Assembly: GCA_022825945.1 (NCBI GenBank)
Contig: JAJDVS010000073.1
Coordinates: forward strand, 1 to 33,445
Origin: Pseudomonadales bacterium
GTDB lineage: Bacteria; Pseudomonadota; Gammaproteobacteria; Pseudomonadales; Pseudohongiellaceae
DNA length: 33,445 nucleotides
Reading direction: 5' to 3'
The notes beneath the pieces are model-generated. The model was not told the origin of the DNA. It made no database searches and saw only the letters and a program-made list of their open reading frames with translations. The position numbers were made by a program, and so were the translations under genes. Positions 1 through 6,063 of this stretch are shown here, piece after piece (the first letter of the stretch is position 1; every line of letters begins with the position of its first letter).

Positions 1-32
1 ACCAATGCAATCGTTCGGGAATTCGTCTGGTT

Positions 33-128
33 TGGCGGAAGAGGCAGGAGTCGAACCCACCAAGCCCGTCGTTAACGGACTTCACCGGGTTTGAAGTCCG
101 GGCGCCCCACCGGGGACGACGCTCTTCC
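33..128 (-). tRNA. selC: tRNA-Sec (UCA anticodon), selC
   Basis: Read on the minus strand this starts GGAAGAGC and ends CTCTTCCG plus an encoded CCA, with loop CTTCAAA giving anticodon UCA. It has the long 6-bp D stem (CGTCCC/GGGGCG, loop CGGT) and the long variable arm (AAGTCCGT/ACGGGCTT) that mark bacterial selenocysteine tRNA, and it aligns closely with E. coli selC from memory. It inserts selenocysteine at UGA codons with SelA, SelB and SelD, so the organism probably makes selenoproteins; none is obvious in this window. The 3' acceptor strand is one base shorter than in E. coli: 7 acceptor plus 5 T-stem positions, leaving C8 of the 5' strand without a partner. No clear promoter was seen upstream. 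Confidence 0.95.
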
Positions 129-148
129 GCGAAGCAGTCTAACACAGC

Positions 149-1098
149 TTGCCCAAGCGAAAATACGCTCCAGCTACAGGTGCCAAAATTGGATGGAATC
201 GTATGACTGAATGTATGGGCGATCAGGTGCGAATTGACACCTTGCACATAACTTCGGAGTTCTTGCGGCTTATTGCCGCGCTCGACGAATTCAAGGGGGC
301 CTGGGAGGTCACCGGACGGATCGCGCCGGAACGGCTGCTTGCCCTGCGCCGGGTGGCCACCATCGAAAGCGTTGGCTCGGCTACCCGAATCGAGGGCGCG
401 CGTTTGACCGATGTTGAAGTCGAGCGGTTGCTGTCGAGACTGGACATCACGACACTCGCCTCACGCGACGAACAGGAAGTTGCCGGCTACGCCGATGCCA
501 TGGACCTCGTTTTCGACTCCCGGGCGGATATCGACCTGACGGAAAATCACATCAGGCAATTGCACCAGGTGCTGTTGCAGCATTCTTCGAAAGACCTGCG
601 CCATCGGGGCGACTACAATACAAGACGCACGACAATCACGAGGAAACCTTCGCCCCGGACGGAACGAGTCTCGGCGTGGTGTTCAGGACAGCGACTCCGT
701 TCTATACGCCTGGATTGACGCGGGAGCTGATTGATTGGACTCGCGCCCAGCTTGAGGCCGGAGATCATCACCGACTGGTCGTGATCGCGGTTTTCGTCGT
801 GACCTTTTTGCAAATCCACCCGTTCCAGGACGGTAACGGTCGCCTGTCCCGTATTCTCACCAACCTGTTCTTGCTGCGGGCCGGTTACGCATACGCACCG
901 TTCAGTTCGCTGGAAAGCATGATCGAACAATCCAGGGAGGAATACTACTCGGCTCTGCGGCAAACCCAGCGAACGATTCGCGGCGACAGCCCGGACTGGC
1001 AACCGTGGCTCGGGTACTTCCTGCGCTCATTGACCACGCAAAAGGACCGGCTGGAAACGAAGATCACCCGCGAGCGCACCAGGCGCTCGACTTCATGA
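149..1098 (+). pseudogene. Fic-family protein (AMPylation domain), frameshifted
   Basis: The first frame (to 718) carries a Fic N-terminal domain with a TRIEG element resembling the inhibitory helix. The second frame (about 622-1098) carries the Fic core HPFQDGNGRLSR at 817-852, the active-site HPFxxGNGR motif. The frames are separated by a tandem duplication TACAA TACAA at 614-623. Removing one copy restores GDYKTHDNHEETF and joins the halves with no other change, so one ancestral gene is certain. Fic proteins transfer AMP or other groups to target hydroxyls. The usual C-terminal winged-helix region is missing and a transposase-like tail begins near 1070. The start could be TTG 149 or ATG 203. 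A sequencing error is possible but a 5-bp tandem copy is a typical slippage mutation. Confidence 0.85.
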
Positions 1099-1157
1099 CG
1101 CCCGACGAGTATCTTCGAAAAAACAAGGACAGCCCCTCTCAGTCTCATATGTGCTGA
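1071..1157 (+). pseudogene. Transposase C-terminal remnant (integrase-core, IS3/IS481-like)
   Basis: In the frame through 1077-1157 the translation reads AHQALDFMTPDEYLRK followed by about ten residues and a TGA stop. This resembles the RPHQALxYLTPxEYL end typical of integrase-core transposases of IS3/IS481 type. Nothing upstream in this frame is transposase-like, because the fic gene occupies it. It is best read as the last part of an insertion sequence that removed the 3' end of fic. The match is short, so the family is tentative. Confidence 0.5.
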
Positions 1158-1169
1158 ACCCGCAGTGTG

Positions 1170-1198
1170 TTGAACTGCGCGGGACGTTTCTGTACTAT
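1170..1198 (+). promoter_or_regulatory. Sigma70-type promoter for tRNA-Thr
   Basis: TTGAAC (1170-1175), a 17-base spacer and TACTAT (1193-1198) give a good -35/-10 pair, with a predicted transcript start about 80 bases before the tRNA. Confidence 0.5.
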
Positions 1199-1283
1199 CT
1201 TTGCCGCTCGCGCGCGCTTGCGCCGGGCGGGGAAAGCGGTGAATTCCCCATGCTACGGACAGCGAGCGCAAGCAATACACCGT

Positions 1284-1361
1284 GCCGCTATAGCTCAGCC
1301 GTGGTAGAGCAGCTGACTTGTAATCAGCAGGTCCCGAGTTCGACTCTTGGTGGCGGCACCA
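1284..1361 (+). tRNA. tRNA-Thr (UGU anticodon)
   Basis: A full cloverleaf is visible: acceptor GCCGCTA pairs with TGGCGGC (one T-G), the anticodon arm CTGA-CTTGTAA-TCAG gives UGU, the T loop is TTCGACT, and CCA is encoded at 1359-1361. It decodes threonine ACA/ACG codons. It stands alone between the fic remnant and the lipoprotein gene. Confidence 0.96.
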
Positions 1362-1388
1362 CTTCCCCTTGGCCTCACTCCCGCAAGC

Positions 1389-1417
1389 TTGACACGCTTT
1401 CGGGCGGGTGGTTATAT
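1389..1417 (+). promoter_or_regulatory. Strong sigma70-type promoter
   Basis: Perfect -35 TTGACA (1389-1394), 17-base spacer and -10 TTATAT (1412-1417). It sits just after tRNA-Thr and about 50 bases before the lipoprotein gene at 1470, which it should drive together with the DUF6152-like gene. Confidence 0.75.
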
Positions 1418-1469
1418 CTTCCGCTCGAAACAGCCCCGGTGATTCCACTTTTCAGCATAGGCAGAACCA

Positions 1470-2393
1470 ATGAAGATCAAGTGCATGCTCTTCGCCCTCG
1501 CGATGGTGTTTGCGGGATGTTCCCAGGAAACGACAACCGTTGGCGACGCCGCCGAGGCGGCTGCCGCGGAATCCAGCGGTTCCGATGTTCCCAGGACTCC
1601 CGGCGGCAGGCCGGACCTGAACGGTATCTGGCAGGTTCTCATGAATGCCAACGACAATCTCGAAGCGGCGGCGCCCAGGGCGGCCTACCAACTGGTTCCC
1701 GGTGATTTCGTGCCGGTGCCGGCGCCGGAAGTTGTCGCACTTGGCGCGGTCGGCGCGGTTCCCGCCAGTTTTGGCGTGGTGGAAGGCGGCACCATCCCCT
1801 ATCGCCCGGAAGCGCTTGCGCGGCGCGATGAGAATCGCGAAAACTGGCTGGAGCTGGACCCGGAGATCAAGTGCTTCATGCCGGGTGTGCCGCGGGCCAC
1901 ATATATGCCGCATCCCTTCCAGATTTTCCAGAGCGAGAGCGCTTTCTTCATCGCCTATTCCTTCGCCGGCTCGGTGCGCAATGTTTTCCTGGAAGACCCG
2001 GGCCCGCCGCCGCTGGATTCCTGGATGGGCCAATCCTACGGCTACTGGGAAGGCGATACCTTCGTGGTTGAGGTCACCGGCCTCGACGACCGAACCTGGC
2101 TCGACCGCGCCGGCAATTACCACAGCTATCAACTCAAGGTCACCGAGCGCTATGACATGATCGACGACAACGTCATCATGTATTCCGCCACCATGGAAGA
2201 CCCGGAAGTCTACCAGGAACCCTGGACGATCCGCATGCCGCTGTATCGCCGGCTTGAGGAGGGCTATGAACTGCCCCAGTTCAAGTGCGTCGAGTTTGTC
2301 GAGGAACTGATGTATGGCCAGTATCGCCGAGGCGGCGAGTTTGAGCGGCGGCTGCGTGAGGAAATGCAGCAGGAACAGCAGGACCAGCAGTAA
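1470..2393 (+). CDS. Putative lipoprotein, function unknown (partner of DUF6152 gene)
   Basis: This is a 307-residue protein with a lipoprotein signal: residues 1-17 end in VFAGC, so Cys17 is the likely lipidated residue. After an Ala/Ser-rich stretch comes RTPGGRPDLNGIWQ, a motif common at the start of secreted proteins of unknown function that often sit beside DUF6152 genes. A mixed beta-rich region follows with a cluster of aromatic residues (PHPFQIFQSESAFF, YGYWEGDTFVVEVTGLDD). The last 20 residues are Glu/Gln rich. No catalytic motif was recognised. A strong promoter lies upstream, and the DUF6152-like gene follows after 115 bases in the same direction, so the pair may be co-expressed at the cell envelope. 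Confidence 0.8.
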   Translation: MKIKCMLFALAMVFAGCSQETTTVGDAAEAAAAESSGSDVPRTPGGRPDLNGIWQVLMNANDNLEAAAPRAAYQLVPGDFVPVPAPEVVALGAVGAVPASFGVVEGGTIPYRPEALARRDENRENWLELDPEIKCFMPGVPRATYMPHPFQIFQSESAFFIAYSFAGSVRNVFLEDPGPPPLDSWMGQSYGYWEGDTFVVEVTGLDDRTWLDRAGNYHSYQLKVTERYDMIDDNVIMYSATMEDPEVYQEPWTIRMPLYRRLEEGYELPQFKCVEFVEELMYGQYRRGGEFERRLREEMQQEQQDQQ

Positions 2394-2508
2394 GCGAAAT
2401 CTGAAAATTTGGCTCCGGGGCGCCTGGCATTCCATCGGGCCTTTGGATAGAATGCGGGGTATTGTCCTTTCGGGGAAACTCTTGACAATACGATGAAGAG
2501 GTAGATTC

Positions 2509-2961
2509 ATGAAAATCAAAATGTTGGCTCTGGCAGCGGTCGCTGCGGCTGGCGCGGTCGCCATCAAGCCCCCGGCCACTGCGCATCATGCGTTCTCCGC
2601 GGAATTCGATGCGAACCTGCCGGTGCGTCTCGGCGGCCCCATCAGCCGCGTGGAGTGGATCAATCCGCATACCTGGATTCATCTGGAGAACAACGATCCG
2701 GAATCCACCCGCGACCCCGGCCCCTGGATGGTGGAAGGCGGCACGCCCAACACCTTGCTGCGCCGCGGCATCAACCGCAACTCCTTGCAACTCGGCACCG
2801 ACATCATCGTGACCGGCTATCAAAGCAAGGATCGCCTGTGCGACCCCACTTGCCGCGCCAATGGTCGGGATATCACCTTCCCGGACGGTCGCAAGCTGTT
2901 CATGGGCAGTTCCGGCACCGGCGCTCCCCGGGATGGTTCGGACCCGACCGAGCAGAACTAG
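2509..2961 (+). CDS. DUF6152-like secreted protein
   Basis: This is a 150-residue protein with a signal peptide (MKIKMLALAAVAAAGAVA...) cleaved probably before the HHAFSAEFD segment. The HHAF start of the mature protein, the EWINPHTWIHLE motif and the central GTPNTLLRRG element are those I associate with the DUF6152 family, small periplasmic proteins of unknown role. The start ATG has AGAGG about 8 bases upstream. It follows the lipoprotein gene in the same direction. The C-terminus is polar and disordered-looking. The family assignment is from memory of the motifs. Confidence 0.8.
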   Translation: MKIKMLALAAVAAAGAVAIKPPATAHHAFSAEFDANLPVRLGGPISRVEWINPHTWIHLENNDPESTRDPGPWMVEGGTPNTLLRRGINRNSLQLGTDIIVTGYQSKDRLCDPTCRANGRDITFPDGRKLFMGSSGTGAPRDGSDPTEQN

Positions 2962-2976
2962 CATTCGGGGGTGAGG

Positions 2977-3041
2977 CCCGGTCGGCGCAGCCGACAAAGA
3001 GCGAAGCTCTTTGAGGGCCGAACGGCCTGCCATGGATGGCA
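2977..3041 (+). repeat. 65-bp direct repeat, copy 1
   Basis: Matches 3112-3176 with a single base difference. The unit contains three small hairpins in a row: GTCGGC-GCA-GCCGAC, AAAGAGC-GAA-GCTCTTT and GGCC-GAAC-GGCC, then TGCCATGGATGGCA. No coding function is evident. Confidence 0.9.
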
Positions 3042-3111
3042 GGACCGGGGTGTGGCGAAACCCCAAAAGTCCCGCCATGGATGGCAAGCGCGATTTTGCG
3101 GGATGCGCGTT

Positions 3112-3176
3112 CCCGGTCGGCGCAGCCGACAAAGAGCGAAGCTCTTTGAGGGCCGAACGGCCTGTCATGGATGGCA
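3112..3176 (+). repeat. 65-bp direct repeat, copy 2
   Basis: Second copy of the hairpin-rich unit at 2977-3041, differing at one base near the 3' end. The 70 bases between copies hold another partial CCATGGATGGCA unit. The rest of the gene-free stretch 2962-3256 is the REP-like element at 3204-3238. Confidence 0.9.
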
Positions 3177-3203
3177 TTGGCAATACCACAGAATCCGCAA
3201 TGA

Positions 3204-3238
3204 AATTCCGCGACTGCGCTTTGCTCAGCGCAGAATGA
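3204..3238 (-). repeat. REP-like palindromic repeat (family C, copy 1)
   Basis: ATTCCGCGACTGCGCT ... AGCGCAGAATGAC. It is similar to sequences at about 5207-5240 and 5926-5965. The shared parts are a CGCGACT(T/G)CGCT core and a GAATGAC end, which can fold as an imperfect stem. It lies just after the end of the minus-strand gene ending at 3257. Confidence 0.65.
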
Positions 3239-3256
3239 CGGGAATGGTGGACGATC

Positions 3257-3820
3257 TCAGGGACCGGCGACCGGGTCGATGACGCGCTCGAAGTCGCCGC
3301 CGTCGCGGAACACCGTCGAAGTCTGGTAGAAGCCCGCGCTGTACACGCGAACGAGGATTCTTTGTGCGCTGCGGTTCTCCCAGAACCAGCCGTGGATGCC
3401 GGTGAAGGGAGCGTGGTACGAGCCCATGCGCTGGCTGGCGGTTCCCTGCTCGTAACTTCGCACTTCTTCCTCTTCCAGTCCTGTGGTTTCGGCGTGCATG
3501 TCGAAATACACCTCGCCGTCTGCCAGCCAACTGAAAACCAGCGACGCATCCTGGTCCATCAGGTATTTGTATTCCACCGATTGGAATGGGCCGAGTTCGA
3601 ACTCCACATAGTCTTCCCGATGCACCTCAACCTGCTCCTCGAAGGGGTTGGCGCCCCGGGAAAGCGCCGTGAGGCCGAGCAGGCTGCCGGTGCGCAGGGG
3701 GTCCTGGCCGAATTCCGCGGGCAGGATAAAGGCGAGCAGCACCAGCACGGAAACCAGAAAAGCCATGATGCCGGCCCGCATCAGGCTTGTGGGCGAAGGC
3801 GGCGAGTTTTGTGGGTTCAA
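3257..3820 (-). CDS. Membrane-anchored periplasmic protein ('transmembrane anchor protein' type)
   Basis: About 187 residues from TTG 3820, or 174 from ATG 3781. A single N-terminal membrane helix (MAFLVSVLVLLAFILPAEF) is followed by a periplasmic beta-rich domain. The LPAEFGQDPLRTGSLLGL segment after the helix and the GIHGWFWENRS motif near the end match small single-pass proteins that databases call transmembrane anchor protein and that commonly sit next to HupE-like genes. I chose TTG 3820 because AGGA precedes it by about 9 bases, whereas ATG 3781 has no ribosome site. That ribosome site lies inside a dispersed repeat end (3829-3850). It is the last gene of a three-gene minus-strand operon. 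The role is unknown, possibly metal handling. Confidence 0.75.
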   Translation of the reverse strand: MNPQNSPPSPTSLMRAGIMAFLVSVLVLLAFILPAEFGQDPLRTGSLLGLTALSRGANPFEEQVEVHREDYVEFELGPFQSVEYKYLMDQDASLVFSWLADGEVYFDMHAETTGLEEEEVRSYEQGTASQRMGSYHAPFTGIHGWFWENRSAQRILVRVYSAGFYQTSTVFRDGGDFERVIDPVAGP

Positions 3821-3828
3821 GGTTTTGG

Positions 3829-3850
3829 TTCCTGTGGCGCAGGCTCCTAG
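3829..3850 (-). repeat. Solo end of palindromic element (CTAGGAGCCTGCGCC type)
   Basis: On the minus strand this reads CTAGGAGCCTGCGCCACAGG, almost identical to the ends of the 13284-13450 element. It provides the TAG stop codon of the HupE-like gene and the AGGA ribosome site of the next gene. Confidence 0.75.
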
Positions 3851-4569
3851 CGCAGCAGAATGAATGCGCTCATCTGATAGCCGGTCAGCAGAAAGCCGCT
3901 CCCGAGCAGTACGGTATTCATGACGAAGGCATGGCGCAGGTAGGAACTTCTCGTGCGCCATATGCTCAGTCCGATATAGACCAGCGACAAGGCGAGAATC
4001 TGGCCGATCTCCACACCCACATTGAAACTGAGAATGTTCGCCGCCAGCCCATTGTCCGAGAGTTCGAATTCCTGCAATCTGGTCGCAAGGCCCAGGCCGT
4101 GGAAAAGACCGAAGATGAATACCGCCAAGCGGGTGTCGGGCTCGAATCCCAGGCGCGCGAATCCTCCCATGTTCTCGAATGCCTTGTATGCCACCGACAA
4201 GCCGATGACGGCATCGATAAAATGGGCGTTGACTTGCAAATCGGCAAGTACGCCAAGCAAAAGGGTGATGCTGTGTCCGACCGCGAACAAGGTCACATAT
4301 TGCACGATATGGCCGGGCCGGTAGAGAAAGAAGATCACTCCCAACAGGAACAGCAGATGGTCGTAGCCGGTCACCATGTGTTTGGCGCCGAGATAGATGA
4401 AGGGGCCGATGGCGGCGCCGTCGATGTTCTGCACGAAGCTGGCGTCGGAGCCTTCGATGGTATGGGCAAGCAGGGCGCCGGATGCCGGCAGCAACAGCAA
4501 CAGCCCGGCAACACACGATGCCGCTCGCGAAAACTTGTGGGACAGCGCGCCTGGGTCAAGGAGAATCAT
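3847..4569 (-). CDS. HupE/UreJ-family membrane protein
   Basis: This 240-residue, mostly hydrophobic protein has about six or seven membrane helices. The family hallmark GAKHMVTGYDHLLFLLGVIFF lies near residue 62, followed by GHSITLLLG and FGLFHGLGLA, with conserved His and Asp residues that could bind metal. The family includes nickel/cobalt uptake proteins linked to hydrogenase and urease, but neither enzyme is in this window, so the substrate is open. The gene starts 22 bases after the cytochrome-like gene and ends 26 bases before the anchor protein gene, forming an operon. The stop codon is supplied by a dispersed repeat. Confidence 0.85.
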   Translation of the reverse strand: MILLDPGALSHKFSRAASCVAGLLLLLPASGALLAHTIEGSDASFVQNIDGAAIGPFIYLGAKHMVTGYDHLLFLLGVIFFLYRPGHIVQYVTLFAVGHSITLLLGVLADLQVNAHFIDAVIGLSVAYKAFENMGGFARLGFEPDTRLAVFIFGLFHGLGLATRLQEFELSDNGLAANILSFNVGVEIGQILALSLVYIGLSIWRTRSSYLRHAFVMNTVLLGSGFLLTGYQMSAFILLR

Positions 4570-4591
4570 CTTCGCATTGTCCCCCGGTGAT

Positions 4592-5095
4592 TCAGTTTGA
4601 TACGAAGCGGCTGTTGATTTCCGGGTTGTAAGCCTGGTGACATGCCGAGCAGACGCTGTACACGTCGGCGCCAGCCTGGAACAGCGCTTCCTTGTCGCGG
4701 TCGATGGCGGCGGCCATGGCGCGTTGTCCCGCCTGAGTCAGGCCTTCGGAGTAGATTACCCAGGCGTCGTTGTCCATGCGGCGGCCGGGCAGATTGAGCA
4801 GGTTCCCGGCCTCGGCCACCATGGCTGCGTTGGCGACCACTTGCTCCCAGCCTTCTTCGGTTTCCGGGTAGAGTTCGCGGTAGCCATTGGCGTCTTCCAC
4901 CCAGCCGGCATTGCTCCAGAGTCCGTCGGCGGCGAACTCAAGCACATGCAGCATGAGTTCCCGCATGGTCAGCGTGGTGTCGAAACTGATTTCCGCAGCA
5001 ACCGGCGCCGCCCCTTCATCAGCGGAATCCGAGCAGCCGGCCAACAAGCCCGCGCTCAAAAATGCCGCCAGCACCCGCAAACAGATTTTCCGCAT
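4592..5095 (-). CDS. Cytochrome c'-like lipoprotein
   Basis: This is 167 residues from ATG 5095. The signal MRKICLRVLAAFLSAGLLAGC ends in a lipobox, so the protein is probably anchored to a membrane by lipid. A single haem-binding motif CSACH lies near the C-terminus (about residues 149-153). This is the position seen in class II cytochromes (cytochrome c'), which are four-helix bundles. The middle is helical with ELMLHVLEFAADGLWSNAG. The open frame extends upstream to 5167 but that part lacks a signal and I exclude it. It heads the operon with the HupE-like and anchor genes. The role may be electron transfer or gas sensing. Confidence 0.8.
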   Translation of the reverse strand: MRKICLRVLAAFLSAGLLAGCSDSADEGAAPVAAEISFDTTLTMRELMLHVLEFAADGLWSNAGWVEDANGYRELYPETEEGWEQVVANAAMVAEAGNLLNLPGRRMDNDAWVIYSEGLTQAGQRAMAAAIDRDKEALFQAGADVYSVCSACHQAYNPEINSRFVSN

Positions 5096-5206
5096 TTCTA
5101 TCCCCGAATCATGCCAGGCACCAGAGTCTGCCCCAATTCCCCGAAATTTTCTATGGGGGGCGGCCATCGCCGCGTAATGAATACGCTTGGAGAATCGTCA
5201 TGGAGA

Positions 5207-5240
5207 TTCCGCGACTTCGCTCCGCCACGCGAGGAATGAC
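5207..5240 (-). repeat. REP-like palindromic repeat (family C, copy 2)
   Basis: ATTCCGCGACTTCGCT, seven bases, CGCGAGGAATGAC. It shares core and ends with copies at 3204 and 5926. It lies between two minus-strand genes, in a 156-base gap that otherwise shows nothing clear. Confidence 0.6.
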
Positions 5241-5251
5241 ATTTCCACACG

Positions 5252-5878
5252 TCAGAAAGGCTGCGGGCGGTTGATTTGCTGGCGGATGAGTTCTTCTTCG
5301 AGTTGATCGAATTGCCGCAGGGTTTCGTTGTGGATTCCATGGTTGGGGGTTGTGGCATTCAGTTCATTTCGCCAGCCGCGGAGGCTTGACTGGAAATCAA
5401 TCCCGCCGAGCCGCCTTTGCAAGGAGAGGCCATTCAGGCGGCTGGCGCGGCGGGTACTGATGGCGTCGAATGCCTCCGCCACAAAGCGGGTCCGGCGGCG
5501 CAGGGCGTTTTCGCCGCAGGTCCGCTCAATTCCAATGAGCCGCTGCAGGTCGCGTTCGCCTTCGGTGGCCGCGGCTGGCGGATTCTCCACATAGTCATCC
5601 CGCCATTGCTTGAGCGCATCGCAGTGGGCGAGATAGCCGGCCAGGTTTTCGCCGTCGATGGCTGCCAGAAAATCCGCGCACATGGCCGATTGGCCAGCAT
5701 CGGATGTGTCCGCGAGTTGTGCGAGACAGCCCCCGGCTTGGGCATCCAACATCCGCAAGACTTGCTCGGCTTCGGCGATTCGCTCCTCGATGGCCACCTC
5801 CTGCCCGGACAGGGGGCTGGCCCAAAAGGCCATCACGGCCAGAAGACAACATCCTGAAGCGGTAGCGAATCGGAACAT
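5252..5878 (-). CDS. Secreted protein of unknown function
   Basis: 208 residues with a signal peptide (MFRFATASGCCLLAVMAFWASPLSGQ). The mature part is helical and rich in charged residues and Ala/Arg, with four Cys residues (GGCLAQ, AMCADF, AHCDAL, RTCGEN) that could form two disulfides. I do not recognise a family. The base composition and the clean signal support a real gene rather than a shadow. It stands alone on the minus strand between two REP-like repeats, with DUF6351 divergent beyond. Confidence 0.65.
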   Translation of the reverse strand: MFRFATASGCCLLAVMAFWASPLSGQEVAIEERIAEAEQVLRMLDAQAGGCLAQLADTSDAGQSAMCADFLAAIDGENLAGYLAHCDALKQWRDDYVENPPAAATEGERDLQRLIGIERTCGENALRRRTRFVAEAFDAISTRRASRLNGLSLQRRLGGIDFQSSLRGWRNELNATTPNHGIHNETLRQFDQLEEELIRQQINRPQPF

Positions 5879-5925
5879 GAATCCATACTACCAGCAATTT
5901 TCACTTTTGCGCTGCCCCGCTCACT

Positions 5926-5965
5926 GTCATTCTGCGCGTAGCGAAGCGAAGTCGCAGGATGACGG
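5926..5965 (+). repeat. REP-like palindromic repeat (family C, copy 3)
   Basis: GTCATTCTGCGCGTAGCGAA then GCGAAGTCGCAGGATGAC. This is the inverted orientation of the copies at 3204 and 5207 and shows the same GTCATTC ends. Confidence 0.65.
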
Positions 5966-6002
5966 ATACAGGCTCGCGCCACCGCGGCAGACGTTCACAA
6001 AC

Positions 6003-6031
6003 TTGACCTTGCTGGGCCGGATTTCCACAAT
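6003..6031 (+). promoter_or_regulatory. Possible sigma70-type promoter
   Basis: TTGACC (6003-6008), 17-base spacer, CACAAT (6026-6031). Transcription would start near 6038, which favours ATG 6064 over ATG 6046 as the start of the next gene. Confidence 0.4.
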
Positions 6032-6063
6032 AGCCGTCCTCCTTAATGACGGGACGCACTGCC

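Noticed and set aside
2977-3176. CRISPR array
   Set aside because: Only two 65-bp units with internal hairpins and one 70-bp gap; no array or cas genes.
2281-3549. 422-codon minus-strand frame across two genes and the repeats
   Set aside because: It crosses the DUF6152-like gene and reads through hairpin repeats, producing repeated peptides; not a real protein.
3257-4516. Long version (419 codons) of the anchor protein gene
   Set aside because: The upstream part overlaps the HupE-like gene in another frame; the membrane helix and ribosome site place the start near 3820.
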